Below, piece after piece: positions 1-8,832 of a stretch of DNA of 64,000 bases (within the stretch, counting starts at the first letter, position 1; each line of letters opens with the position of its first letter). The notes under the pieces are model-generated. The model was given only the letters and a program-made list of their open reading frames with translations. It was not told the DNA's origin and searched no databases. Source of the DNA: Hamadaea sp013361475 (GTDB lineage: Bacteria > Actinomycetota > Actinomycetes > Mycobacteriales > Micromonosporaceae); the NCBI RefSeq assembly GCF_040654195.1, contig NZ_JBFAHM010000013.1, positions 186,001 to 250,000 of the forward strand, given 5' to 3'. The translations under genes and the position numbers were made by a program.

Positions 1-39
1 ACAGTCAACTCCATGATCAACGGAAGAAAGGCGGGCGGG

Positions 40-2901
40 TCAGGCGAGGGCGCTGAAGGTGACGGCGAACGACATCGGGGCGGCGGTCAGGTCGTAGGCG
101 GGCAGCGTCTTCGGTCCGCACGAGGCCGACCCGATCCCGTGCTGGGCGTGGTCGACGTTGACCCAGACCCGCTCCCCCGCGACCAGATCAGGCGTGTGCC
201 GAGCCGCCGCCAGCTCCTCCGACGTCCACCGCCGAGCGGTGAGCTGGAAGACCGGATCACCCTCGATCCGCAGCCCGAGTCCGGAGAAGTCGGTCAGCTC
301 GGCCCAACGGACGTCGATGCGAGCCCCGTTCTCCTGGGGCCGGACGTAGGGCGTCTGGAGCTTGTCGACAGTGGACTCGAAGCGCCCGATCCGGGCGGCC
401 TGCCGGATGTCGGCGTAAGCCTCGCCGGGGCCGCCGCCGTACCAGGTCACCGCGTCGATCATGCCGGGCAGCCCGAACCGCAGCCCGAACCGGGGCAGCA
501 CGACCGGCCACTCCCCGTCCGGCTCGATCGCCAGCTCCAGGCGCAACCGCTCCTCGTCACCCGTCCACCGGTACGTCGTGAACAGGCCGAAGTCGGCGGC
601 GGCCGCCGCGGCCCGCGTACGCACGACGAGCGTGTCACCCTCCACAGTGGAGGAGATCAGCCGCTCCCGTACGCGGTCCAGCCCGTGCTGCCGCCACTGA
701 TCGGCCAGTTTGCCGGTGAAGCCCTCGTCGTTGTCGGTGGGCGCGCGCCAGACGTCCAGTCGTGGCGAGTGGAACGTGACGCCGCCGATGCCGGTGAGCC
801 GCCCGTTCGTGAAGCGCCCGGGACCCACCCGCTGCAGCGAGGCAGGCCGCCGCAGCGCGTTGAGCGGCCTAGGAGACCAGGCGACCGCCTGCCACTGACC
901 CCACGCGATCTCATGCTCGGCCGCCGCCCACGGCGTGTCCTTGGCGAGCACCGCCCGGACCGTCCAGTACGCCTCCCCCGGCGGCGCGCCCTTCGGCGCG
1001 GGTGGCAGCGGCAGATCGGCGTACGCACCCGGGGCCAACGGCGGGCAGGTCAGCTCGCCCGCACTCAGAACCACTCCCTGCACCTGGTACGACCACCGCA
1101 GGCGGATGTCGGTCAGCTCGGCGAAGTCGTAGAGGTTCGCCACCCGTACCGCACCGCCCGAAGGGGCCGGCGACAGCCTGATCGGCTCGACGACCTTCTT
1201 GAACTCGAGCAACCCCGGCGACGGCGTACGGTCCGGGAAGACCAGCCCGTCGCAGACGAAGTTGCCGTCGTGCAGCTCCTCGCCGAAGTCGCCGCCGTAG
1301 CCGTAGATCTCCTGGCCGTCGGCGTCCCGCGTACGCAGCCCGTGGTCGATCCACTCCCAGATGAACCCGCCCTGCAGGCGGTCGTGCCGCTCGAAGAGCT
1401 GCTGGTACTCCAGGATGCCACCGGGGCCGTTGCCCATCGCGTGGCCGTATTCGCACAGGATGAACGGCATCCTGCGGCGGCGCGCGTCCAGCTCGGCGTC
1501 GTCGAGCGCCGTCTCGGCGCCCTGCCCGATCAGGGCGACCTCGTCCTGGTGGGCGTACATCCGGGAGTAGACGTCGACGTAGCGGCAGGAGCGGTCGCCC
1601 TCGTAGTGCAGCGGCCGGGTCGGGTCCAGCCCCCGGATCGCCTCGGCCATGTGCCCGAGGTTCTCCCCGACGCCGGCTTCGTTCCCGAGCGACCACAGGA
1701 TGATCGACGGATGGTTCCGATCACGGGCGACCATCCGGACCGCCCGGTCGACGAGCGCCTCCCGCCAGGCCGGATCGTCCGCCGGATTACGCCGCCAGCC
1801 GGTCTCCTCGAAGCCGTGCGTCTCGAGGTCGCACTCGTCGATCACCCAGAACCCCAGCTCGTCGCAGAGGTCGAGGAACCGCGGGTGCGGCGGGTAGTGG
1901 CTGGTGCGGACGGCGTTGATGTTGTGCCGCTTCATCAGCAGAAGGTCGGCGCGCATCAGCTCCTCGCTCATGACGCGGCCGTGATCGGGGTCGAACTCGT
2001 GCCGGTTGACTCCCCGGAGCAGGATGCGCCGGCCGTTCACCCGCAGCACACCATCCACGATGGACACCGTACGGAAGCCGACCTGCACGACGGCGCGTTC
2101 CGTCGCGGTCGCCACTTCGACCCGGTAGAGCCGGGGCGTCTCGGCCGTCCACGGCTGCACCGGGCGGCTCACCGATTCCCCGGCCGCGACGTCGATCCCC
2201 AGCTCGGCGCAGGTCACCCGGGCCTCGCCGCCCGGCACGCCGACCACCAGCGTGCCCAGGCCGGTGCTCTCGGCGTAGGAGCTGGTGACCTGGATGTCGG
2301 GCAGACCGGCCGTGGGCCGGGCGATCAGCGTGACGTCCCGGAAGATCCCCGGAAGCCACCACATGTCCTGATCCTCGACATACGTCCCCGCGGACCATTG
2401 GTGCACGCGGACCGCGACCACGTTGCCGGTCGGGCGCAGCAGGTGGCCGACGGCGAACTCCACGGGCAGCCGCGAGCCGAATGTGACGCCCAGCTCGACG
2501 CCGTTCAGCCAGACCTTGCCGCACGAGTCGATGCCGTCGAACCGCAGCACCGCGTCCCCGCCGGGCCAGTCCGCGGGCAGGTCGAAGACGAGCCGATGGT
2601 CGCCGGTGGGGTTCTCGTCGGGCACGAACGGCGGGTCGATCGGGATGGGAAAGCGCACGTTCGTGTAGATCGGGCGGCCCCACGCACCGTCGCCATGCAG
2701 CGGCCAATGTGACGGCACCGGCAGCTCCGCCCAGCTCACGTCGTCGAACTGCGGATCCGCGAAGTCCTCGGGCGCCCCGGCCTGCGGCCACCACCGGAAC
2801 CGCCAGGTCCCGTTCAAGCTCAGCCGGGGCGCGTCGGAGACGACGTGCGCGCGCGGCGCGAGGCCGCCGGTGCCGGGCGAGATGACCTGGTGGTACGCCA
2901 C
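40..2901 (-). CDS. lacZ: Beta-galactosidase, GH2 family (LacZ type)
   Basis: Hydrolyses terminal beta-galactosides, probably in the cytoplasm because no signal peptide is visible. The 953-aa protein has the GH2 order: N-terminal sugar-binding domain, immunoglobulin-like domain, TIM barrel and a long C-terminal beta-galactosidase domain. The acid/base Glu lies in WSLGNEAG (about residue 408) and the nucleophile in ILCEYGHAMGN (about 484). I chose the GTG at 2901 because GGGAG sits 5 nt upstream. An in-frame TTG at 2946 would add 15 residues but falls inside a hairpin that looks like the terminator of the neighbouring gene. No sugar transporter or regulator is adjacent, so the physiological substrate is open. 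Confidence 0.93.
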   Translation of the reverse strand: MAYHQVISPGTGGLAPRAHVVSDAPRLSLNGTWRFRWWPQAGAPEDFADPQFDDVSWAELPVPSHWPLHGDGAWGRPIYTNVRFPIPIDPPFVPDENPTGDHRLVFDLPADWPGGDAVLRFDGIDSCGKVWLNGVELGVTFGSRLPVEFAVGHLLRPTGNVVAVRVHQWSAGTYVEDQDMWWLPGIFRDVTLIARPTAGLPDIQVTSSYAESTGLGTLVVGVPGGEARVTCAELGIDVAAGESVSRPVQPWTAETPRLYRVEVATATERAVVQVGFRTVSIVDGVLRVNGRRILLRGVNRHEFDPDHGRVMSEELMRADLLLMKRHNINAVRTSHYPPHPRFLDLCDELGFWVIDECDLETHGFEETGWRRNPADDPAWREALVDRAVRMVARDRNHPSIILWSLGNEAGVGENLGHMAEAIRGLDPTRPLHYEGDRSCRYVDVYSRMYAHQDEVALIGQGAETALDDAELDARRRRMPFILCEYGHAMGNGPGGILEYQQLFERHDRLQGGFIWEWIDHGLRTRDADGQEIYGYGGDFGEELHDGNFVCDGLVFPDRTPSPGLLEFKKVVEPIRLSPAPSGGAVRVANLYDFAELTDIRLRWSYQVQGVVLSAGELTCPPLAPGAYADLPLPPAPKGAPPGEAYWTVRAVLAKDTPWAAAEHEIAWGQWQAVAWSPRPLNALRRPASLQRVGPGRFTNGRLTGIGGVTFHSPRLDVWRAPTDNDEGFTGKLADQWRQHGLDRVRERLISSTVEGDTLVVRTRAAAAAADFGLFTTYRWTGDEERLRLELAIEPDGEWPVVLPRFGLRFGLPGMIDAVTWYGGGPGEAYADIRQAARIGRFESTVDKLQTPYVRPQENGARIDVRWAELTDFSGLGLRIEGDPVFQLTARRWTSEELAAARHTPDLVAGERVWVNVDHAQHGIGSASCGPKTLPAYDLTAAPMSFAVTFSALA

Positions 2902-2936
2902 TGGAACTCCCGTGTTACGAGGTGGTGCGCTGTCGT

Positions 2937-2971
2937 GCCCCGCCAATGTAGCCGATTGATCATGGCGGGGC
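2937..2971. terminator. Hairpin between lacZ and the HExxH protein gene
   Basis: GCCCCGCCA (2937-2945) pairs perfectly with TGGCGGGGC (2963-2971), and the loop contains TTGATCATG. It lies 12 nt beyond the stop of the minus-strand gene that ends at 2984. There is no U-run, as is usual for actinobacterial terminators. Confidence 0.55.
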
Positions 2972-2983
2972 CGTCCGTGCAGC

Positions 2984-4321
2984 TCAGTACCGCTTGATGA
3001 ACCGGATCAAGTCGGCCTCGACCGCCGCCCAGCCGCTGTGGAACGACAGCGGCGACGCCTCGGCGAACGACCGCCCGCCGCGGACGACCCGGTTGAAGAA
3101 GTCGATCAGGGCGGCTCGGCCGAATCGCTGTTCGAGCCGGTAGACGGCCAGGAAGGCGACGCCGTAACGGCCGTTGGCCGCGGTGACCGAGGCGTTGTCC
3201 GCCGGGGAGTTCCCGGGCAGCTTCCCGTTCCAGCCCGAGTCCGCGAAGCGCCGGGTCACCGAGGTCGCGTCCCAGGTCAGACCATGTTCAGCCGCCTCGG
3301 CGTAGCCCTCGATCAGCCACCAGTTGTTCGACCAGTAGTACGTCCCGTACGCCGACGCGGTGTGGGTCAATTCGTGCCGCATCACGCCGGGCAGATAGGA
3401 CGCGCTGATCTCGGCGCTGTTCAGCACGACATCGGCGCTGTACGGGCCCGTCGAGAGCGAGTAGCCGATCGCCCATTTCGCGCGCTGCCCGCCGAACCAT
3501 GTCTTCCACTCGCCCTTGCTCGCGAGGTAGACCCGATACTGGTCCGGTTTCCGGTCGCCGACGGCGTACTGGTCGGCTTTGGCCGCGCCCTTCTCGGCGG
3601 CGGCGAGCGCGGCCGGCAGCCGCCCGCGGAGCGAGGCGGTCGCGGCGACCATCGTGCGCGGCCCGATCGCCACGTACAGATCGGCCAGCTCCCACGGATG
3701 CGTGTTCTCATACCAGTGGCTGCCGGTCTTGCTGGGGCTCAGGGCGATCAGCTGAGGCCCGTCGGCGGTGTCCTGCCAGACCGACGGCTCGACGACGCGT
3801 ACCGGGGCACAGTCCGGCCGGACGAAGCACACGTCGATGTTCAACGCGACCTTCCACTGTCCTGGTTTGTCGCCGCCGAGCAGCGCCCCAGCGTTGACCC
3901 GGTACACCGAGACCCTCATCGCCGTCAGATTGCGGTACTGCCGCCGCAGCATCGCCGTCGCTCCCGGCGACGTCGCGACCTGCAGGTACGTCGCCTGGTC
4001 CTGGGCCAGCAACGCCCCGGCGAGCTTGGTCAAGGCCGCCGCCACGCCGTCCCGGACCACCAGCATCCGCAACGCGGTCGTGTCCCCGACGGAGGTGGGG
4101 ATCGTCGGCTTCGGGGACGGCGTCGGCATGGGCGGGAGCGCGATCGAGTGCCGGTTCGGCCGGAACGCGTACGCGGCGGCAGCGGCCCCCGGCAGGCCCA
4201 CGATCAGGGCAAACGCGACCAACAGCAGCACTACGCGGCGGGCGGTCGAGCGCCGCGCGGTCGGAATGTGCGGCGTAGGCGAGTCAAGGTGCGTCGAGGG
4301 ATCAAGATCAGCGGAGGACAC
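2984..4321 (-). CDS. Membrane-anchored HExxH (gluzincin-like) putative metallopeptidase
   Basis: The 445-aa protein has a short cytoplasmic N-terminus with basic residues, one transmembrane helix (about 30-52), a Pro-rich linker and a long external domain. HELTH at about 316-320 followed by EGYAE at about 338-342 matches the zinc-binding HExxH plus downstream Glu of gluzincin-type peptidases ('peptidase MA'-like). I infer a cell-surface zinc protease; the substrate is unknown and activity is unproven. A GTG start at 4321 lies 6 nt from a TAAGCT box and has no Shine-Dalgarno sequence, so the mRNA may be leaderless. Two Cys (about 165 and 171) could form a disulfide. Confidence 0.72.
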   Translation of the reverse strand: MSSADLDPSTHLDSPTPHIPTARRSTARRVVLLLVAFALIVGLPGAAAAAYAFRPNRHSIALPPMPTPSPKPTIPTSVGDTTALRMLVVRDGVAAALTKLAGALLAQDQATYLQVATSPGATAMLRRQYRNLTAMRVSVYRVNAGALLGGDKPGQWKVALNIDVCFVRPDCAPVRVVEPSVWQDTADGPQLIALSPSKTGSHWYENTHPWELADLYVAIGPRTMVAATASLRGRLPAALAAAEKGAAKADQYAVGDRKPDQYRVYLASKGEWKTWFGGQRAKWAIGYSLSTGPYSADVVLNSAEISASYLPGVMRHELTHTASAYGTYYWSNNWWLIEGYAEAAEHGLTWDATSVTRRFADSGWNGKLPGNSPADNASVTAANGRYGVAFLAVYRLEQRFGRAALIDFFNRVVRGGRSFAEASPLSFHSGWAAVEADLIRFIKRY

Positions 4322-4327
4322 CGGCGG

Positions 4328-4333
4328 AGCTTA
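4328..4333 (-). promoter_or_regulatory. -10 box TAAGCT, leaderless start
   Basis: TAAGCT on the minus strand is followed by 6 nt and the GTG at 4321. This spacing puts the transcript start at or next to the start codon. No clear -35 is visible. Confidence 0.45.
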
Positions 4334-4394
4334 GGGCCTGGTGACGTGATCTCGCTGCCCCGGTGGGCGTACCCGGAAAATCGGTCGTCGACGA

Positions 4395-4457
4395 CGCTGG
4401 ATCAGGGTTCTCGGTCGAATCATGACCCGTGATTCGACCGAGAACCCTGATCCAGCG
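4395..4457. repeat. Long inverted repeat, copy A of a three-member family
   Basis: Two perfectly complementary 27-nt arms (4395-4421 and 4431-4457) flank a 9-nt loop ATGACCCGT. The arm begins CGCTGGATCAGGGTTCTCGG and ends GTCGAATC. It starts 17 nt beyond the stop of the M3 peptidase gene (minus), so it can form a strong 3' hairpin on that mRNA. Homologous copies lie at 12841-12938 and 15011-15077. Confidence 0.9.
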
Positions 4458-4474
4458 GGAAGGGCGTACGCGGG

Positions 4475-6541
4475 TCAGGCGCGGTCGAGGCCCCGCCGCG
4501 TCAGCAACGGCTCGATCTGCGGATCCCGGCCGCGGAAGCCCCGGAAGAAGCTGAGGGCATCCGCCGTCCCACCCCGCGACAGCAGCTCGGTGCGGAAGGT
4601 GTCGCCGCTGCTCCGCAGCAGGCCGCCCTGCTCCTTGAACCACTCGACGGTGTCGGCGTCGAGCACCTCGCTCCAGATGTACGAGTAGTACCCGGCGCTG
4701 TAGGACGCTCCGGTGAAGATGTGCGCGAAGTACGTCGTCCGATAGCGCGGCGGCACCGCCGGCACGTTCACCCCGGCCTTCGTGAGCGCGTCGGCCTCGA
4801 ACGCCTGGACGTCGTCCAGCAGCCCCGGCGTCGCCAGATCCTCGACGGTCAGCGTGTGGTACGCCAAGTCGAGCAGGGCGGCCGCGAGGTATTCGGTCGT
4901 CGCGAAGCCCTCGTTGAACTTGGCCGCCGCCTGCAGCCGGTCGACGATCTCCTGTGGCAGCCGCTCCCCCGTCTGGTAGTGCGTCGCGTAGTTGCTCAGC
5001 ACCTCCGGCCACAGCATCCAGACCTCGTTCACCTGCGAGGGGAACTCCACGAAGTCCCGCGGGACCTTCGTGCCGGTGAACTTGGGATAGCGGACGTTGG
5101 AGAACAGCCCGTGCAGCGCGTGCCCGAACTCGTGGAACATCGTCCGGACCTCGTCCAGCGTCAGCAGCGTCGGCTCACCGGCCGGCGGCTTGCTGATGTT
5201 GAGGTTGTTCACCACGACCGGCTTGGTCCCGAACAGGTGCGACTGGGTCACGAGGCTGTTCATCCAGGCCCCGCCCCGCTTGGCATCCCGGGTGTAGAAG
5301 TCGCCGTAGAACAATCCGAGCGCGGTGCCGTCTTCGTTGAAGACCTCGAAGACCCGCACGTCGGGGTGGTAGCCGGGCAGGTCGTGACGCTCGGCGAAGC
5401 CGAGGCCGTAGAGCTTGCCGGCGGCGTAGAACACGCCGTCGACCAGGACACGCTCCAGCTCGAAGTAGGGCCGCAGCTCAGCCTCGTCGATGTCGTAACG
5501 CTGCTTGCGGACCTTCTCGGTGTAATAGGCCCAGTCCCAGGCCTCGACCGCGAAACCGCCGCCCTCCGCGTCCACGACCGCCTGCAGGTCGGCCAGCTCG
5601 GCCTCCGCGTTGGCCACGGCCGCCGGCGCCAGCTTGGCCAGCATGCCCAGCGCGGCGTCCGCGGTGCGCGCGGTGTTGTCCTCGATCTGGTACGCCGCAT
5701 GATGCGGGTACCCCAGCAGTCGCGCCCGTTCGGCGCGCAGCTTCACGATCCGGCGCACGAGATCGGACGTGTCGTTGTCGTTGCCCTGCGCTCCGCGTAC
5801 CACTGAGGTCTGATGAATCCGCTGGCGCAAGCCGCGGTCGTGCAGGGACGCGAGCGGCGGCTGGGCGGTCGGCAGGATGAGCGTCAGCGCGTAGCCGTCC
5901 AGGTCGCGGGCCTTGGCCGCCTCGCGGGCCGAGGCGATCGCGTCGTCGGAGAGGCCGGCCAGCTCGGCGGGGTCGGTGACCACGACGGCGCTCTCGTTCG
6001 TGTCGGCGAGCAGCTGGTTGCTGAAGGTCGTGCACAGCGTCGCCAGCTCGGCGTTGTACGCCCGCAGCCGCTCGGCGTCCTCATCGGACAGTTGAGCGCC
6101 CGCCCGGACGAACTCCGTGTGGTAGCGCTCGAGCAGCCACGCCGACTCCGGATCGAGGCCCAGCGAATCGCGGCGGTCGTAGAGTGACTTGATCCGGGCG
6201 TAGAGCCGCCGGTCGAGGAAGATGGCATCGCTGTGCGCCGCCGTCTCGGGCGCGATCTCGGCCTCGATCGCCTGCAGGCCGGGCGTGGTGTCAGCACTGG
6301 TCACGTTGTAGAACGCGAGGGAGACCCGCTGGAGGAGCCGGCCCGAGCGCTCCAGCGCGACCAGCGTGTTCTCGAACGTCGGCTCGTCGGCCTGGGCGGC
6401 GATGGCTTCGACCTCGGCGCGCTGCTCGGCCATGCCGGCTCGCAGCGCCGGGAGGTAATGCTCCTCGGCGATCCGATCGAACGGCGGAACCTCGTAGGGC
6501 AGGTCGCTGGGGATGGCGAACGGATTGTCGGCCGGCAGCAT
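4475..6541 (-). CDS. dcp: M3 family metallopeptidase (peptidyl-dipeptidase Dcp / oligopeptidase A type)
   Basis: A cytoplasmic zinc peptidase of 688 aa, the normal size for M3 enzymes that degrade short peptides. The zinc motif HEFGH lies at about 470-474 in MFHEFGHALHG, followed by the conserved FVEFPSQVNE segment and a C-terminal TYFAHIF..YSAGYYSYIWSEV block typical of Dcp/OpdA. No signal peptide or membrane helix is present. I prefer the ATG at 6541 over the TTG at 6544; GAGGGAG lies upstream. It is divergent from the phosphotransferase gene at 6637. Whether it is a dipeptidyl carboxypeptidase or a broader oligopeptidase cannot be decided here. Confidence 0.92.
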   Translation of the reverse strand: MLPADNPFAIPSDLPYEVPPFDRIAEEHYLPALRAGMAEQRAEVEAIAAQADEPTFENTLVALERSGRLLQRVSLAFYNVTSADTTPGLQAIEAEIAPETAAHSDAIFLDRRLYARIKSLYDRRDSLGLDPESAWLLERYHTEFVRAGAQLSDEDAERLRAYNAELATLCTTFSNQLLADTNESAVVVTDPAELAGLSDDAIASAREAAKARDLDGYALTLILPTAQPPLASLHDRGLRQRIHQTSVVRGAQGNDNDTSDLVRRIVKLRAERARLLGYPHHAAYQIEDNTARTADAALGMLAKLAPAAVANAEAELADLQAVVDAEGGGFAVEAWDWAYYTEKVRKQRYDIDEAELRPYFELERVLVDGVFYAAGKLYGLGFAERHDLPGYHPDVRVFEVFNEDGTALGLFYGDFYTRDAKRGGAWMNSLVTQSHLFGTKPVVVNNLNISKPPAGEPTLLTLDEVRTMFHEFGHALHGLFSNVRYPKFTGTKVPRDFVEFPSQVNEVWMLWPEVLSNYATHYQTGERLPQEIVDRLQAAAKFNEGFATTEYLAAALLDLAYHTLTVEDLATPGLLDDVQAFEADALTKAGVNVPAVPPRYRTTYFAHIFTGASYSAGYYSYIWSEVLDADTVEWFKEQGGLLRSSGDTFRTELLSRGGTADALSFFRGFRGRDPQIEPLLTRRGLDRA

Positions 6542-6624
6542 CAAACGCGCTCCCTCTCATAGTCGCATGCGGTGCAGCCGACTCTACTCGCGGGTGGTCG
6601 CCCGTCGAACCACATTAACAAGGG

Positions 6625-6630
6625 CATACT
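6625..6630 (+). promoter_or_regulatory. -10 box CATACT, leaderless start
   Basis: CATACT is followed by 6 nt and the GTG at 6637, with no Shine-Dalgarno sequence between. A leaderless transcript is likely. Confidence 0.4.
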
Positions 6631-6636
6631 TGCCCA

Positions 6637-7704
6637 GTGAGTGATCTTCCGGCCCCGATTCCCCCCGCTCTCGGAACCGTCGTGGAAGTCGTCCAACCCA
6701 CCCACAATCAGGGCAACGCGGCCACCGGCGGGATCTGGCTCGTCCACGGCTCCGCCGCGTCGGCGGTGCTGAAAATCGCCCGGCCGCCGACCGACCCGCC
6801 GTCGGGCAACCCCGCCTGGCCGACCAGCGACGACCCCGCGCACTGGAACTACTACCGTCGCGAGCCGTTCGCCTACCGTTCCGGGATCTCGTCCGCCTAC
6901 GGCGACTTCGGCGTGGCCGCTCCTACGCTGATCTCGTCGTCGGACCGGCCGGACGGCTCGGTCGCCCTGTGGCTCGACGTCGTCACCGGTACGCCCGGCA
7001 CCTCGTGGCAGCCCGCCGACTTCCAGGCGTTCGCCGAACGGCTGGGCGCGGCCCAGGCGTCGTTCGTCGGACGCGTCCCACCGATGCCGTGGCTGTCCCG
7101 CGGCTGGCTTCGTTCCTATGTGGAGCGTACGCCGATCTGGGCTCGCTACGAGGTCGACTGGGACCACCCGTTGGCGCAGGTCTGGCCGGCAGCCGTCCGG
7201 CAACGGCTCGCCGCGCTGTGGTCCGCTCGGCTGTCGCAGGTGGACCGGACGGTCGCGGCTCCACGCACCCTGGCCCACCTCGACGTCTGGATCATGAACC
7301 TGTTCTCCTCCCCCACCGGCTTCACCCTGCTGGACTGGGCCTTCGTCGGCGAAGGCGGCATCGGCGAAGACCCCGCCAACCTCATCGTCGACAGCGTCAC
7401 CGACGGATACCTGCCGGTCAGCCAACTCCCCGACATCGACGCCGCGGTCACCGCCGGATACGTCGCCGGACTGCAAGCGGGCGGATACCCCGGATCACTC
7501 GCCGACGTGCCGTCATACATCCGCGCGTACGGGGCGGCCAAATACTCGTGGCTCGCCCCGGCGGTGCTCGGACGGTGCATCGCCGAAGGAACCGTCGGGC
7601 ACCCGTCGTACGGAGTTCGCGGAACCGCGGAAGAGGAACTGACGCGGCTCACCGGATTGGTCACGATGCTCGCGCGATGGGCGGACGATCTCCCCCACTG
7701 CTGA
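6637..7704 (+). CDS. Phosphotransferase-like (APH/choline-kinase fold) protein
   Basis: 355 aa with signatures of the aminoglycoside phosphotransferase/kinase-like fold: a Lys in VLKIA (K46), the catalytic loop HLDVWIMNLF (D216, N221) and the metal-binding LLDW (D233). This fold phosphorylates small molecules such as sugars, choline or antibiotics. The sequence does not reveal the substrate, and nothing nearby suggests a resistance cassette. GTG start at 6637 preceded closely by a -10-like CATACT; a second GTG at 6641 is out of frame. A long inverted repeat follows the stop at 7757-7822. Function beyond 'small-molecule kinase fold' is inference. Confidence 0.75.
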   Translation: MSDLPAPIPPALGTVVEVVQPTHNQGNAATGGIWLVHGSAASAVLKIARPPTDPPSGNPAWPTSDDPAHWNYYRREPFAYRSGISSAYGDFGVAAPTLISSSDRPDGSVALWLDVVTGTPGTSWQPADFQAFAERLGAAQASFVGRVPPMPWLSRGWLRSYVERTPIWARYEVDWDHPLAQVWPAAVRQRLAALWSARLSQVDRTVAAPRTLAHLDVWIMNLFSSPTGFTLLDWAFVGEGGIGEDPANLIVDSVTDGYLPVSQLPDIDAAVTAGYVAGLQAGGYPGSLADVPSYIRAYGAAKYSWLAPAVLGRCIAEGTVGHPSYGVRGTAEEELTRLTGLVTMLARWADDLPHC

Positions 7705-7756
7705 CCGGACGGACGGCTGGACGGGCGGGCTGCCGGGCGCTGGTCCGGGTGCGGGG

Positions 7757-7822
7757 ATGATCCACATCCCTATCGGTGTCGGTTTGGCGGCCGAATGTGA
7801 CGCCGATCGGGATGTGGATCAT
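7757..7822. repeat. 20-nt inverted repeat between two plus-strand genes
   Basis: Arms 7757-7776 and 7803-7822 match over 20 nt with one mismatch (ATGATCCACATCCC...ATCGG) around a 26-nt loop. A further partial copy, GATATCCACAGCCC, follows at about 7838-7851. It may terminate the upstream gene or act as an operator for the downstream AbiEi-like gene. Confidence 0.75.
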
Positions 7823-7885
7823 TCCCGGTCGGCGCGATATCCACAGCCCTAGCGCGAGCCGGCGCCCGTGCCGCAGATTTGCCGC

Positions 7886-8782
7886 ATGGATCGGTCTCTG
7901 CGCGCGGCACTGGACGCGGGCGACGGCTACGCGAATCGCGCCGACCATCCGGAGGTCCCGACCTGGGCGTGGTCGAACGCCGTACGCCGAGGCCGGCTCG
8001 TCCGCATCGGGCCGGGCTTCTTCGCCGCCCCGGACTCCGTCGACCACGACCTCCGGCTCCGGGTCGCGTTGGCGTACAGCCGTGGCACCGGAGCGCTCAG
8101 TCATCTGTCCGCGCTCGCCGTGCACGGCGTGCGGGCGCAGCGGGAGGCCGAACCGATTCATCTCACCGTGCCGGCGTCTATTCGCCTCCGCAGCGCCGAT
8201 GGCCTGGTCGTGCACCATCGCGACGTCCCGGAGTCGGCACTTCTCCGACGTCGTGGTTTCGAGGTGACCACGCCGGCGGCGGCGTTGGTCGATTCCTGGC
8301 CGCTGCTGGAGTCCGCAGAACGGATCGGACTGATCATTCAGACCACCGCCGATCGTCTCGTCTTGGCCGAGCACGTCCTCGGCGAGCTGCCACGGCGCCC
8401 TCATCTGCCCGGCCTCGCCGAGCTCCGGACGCTGGCGGGTCGCCTGATGAACGGATGCCGCAGCGCGCTGGAACTCTGGGGCGCCGACCACGTCTTCACC
8501 GGCCCCGACATGCCCCCGTTTCTGCGCCAAGCACCGATCATCCTGAACGGCCGTACTCATTACCTCGACGTCTTCGCGGAAGCGGAACGGGTGGATTTCG
8601 AGCTGGACGGCGCGGCCTGGCACGGCAGCCCGGCGCAGCGGGAACGGGACCTGCGACGCGACTCGCAGCTGGCGGCGGAGGGCATCCACGTGGTGCGGTT
8701 CAGCTATGCCCGGCTGATGCGCGAGCCACTCCTCGTCCGCGATGAGGTGCGGCGCATCCTCGCCGAACGACGAGGACGGTGA
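7886..8782 (+). CDS. AbiEi-type wHTH plus DUF559 (PDDEXK nuclease-like) protein
   Basis: 298 aa. The N-terminal half resembles the winged-helix DNA-binding region of AbiEi antitoxin-like proteins (segments WAWSNAVRRGRLVRI and ALSHLSALAVHGV). The C-terminal 100 residues look like DUF559, a Vsr/PDDEXK-related domain, with VDFELDGAAWH then a basic DLRRDSQ and a final VVRFSYARL. No AbiEii nucleotidyltransferase toxin gene is adjacent, so this is an orphan and not a complete abortive-infection pair. The ATG at 7886 gives the usual N-terminus; a GTG at 7868 would add 6 residues. Such genes are scattered in actinobacteria; nuclease activity is unproven. Confidence 0.72.
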   Translation: MDRSLRAALDAGDGYANRADHPEVPTWAWSNAVRRGRLVRIGPGFFAAPDSVDHDLRLRVALAYSRGTGALSHLSALAVHGVRAQREAEPIHLTVPASIRLRSADGLVVHHRDVPESALLRRRGFEVTTPAAALVDSWPLLESAERIGLIIQTTADRLVLAEHVLGELPRRPHLPGLAELRTLAGRLMNGCRSALELWGADHVFTGPDMPPFLRQAPIILNGRTHYLDVFAEAERVDFELDGAAWHGSPAQRERDLRRDSQLAAEGIHVVRFSYARLMREPLLVRDEVRRILAERRGR

Positions 8783-8832
8783 CACCTTCGCCGAGCGATG
8801 ATCCACCGCTCGTTTCGTGGCAAGGTGGGGGC

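Noticed and set aside
13..2712. 899-codon open frame on the plus strand opposite lacZ
   Set aside because: It is a shadow of the third-codon GC bias of lacZ; the Arg/Pro-rich product has no recognisable domain. The same holds for the very long frames opposite dnaE (20964-23810), leuS (60734-63424), ftsI (47359-49176) and hisD (18089-20674).
2902..2946. TTG at 2946 as the lacZ start
   Set aside because: It lies within a hairpin and has no Shine-Dalgarno; the GTG at 2901 has GGGAG at good spacing and matches the family N-terminus.
6637..7704. Antibiotic resistance (aminoglycoside phosphotransferase) gene
   Set aside because: Only the general kinase-like fold motifs are present; there is no close similarity I can name and no resistance context.
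7886..8782. Complete AbiE toxin-antitoxin system
   Set aside because: There is no adjacent nucleotidyltransferase (AbiEii) gene; the next gene is an LLM oxidoreductase.
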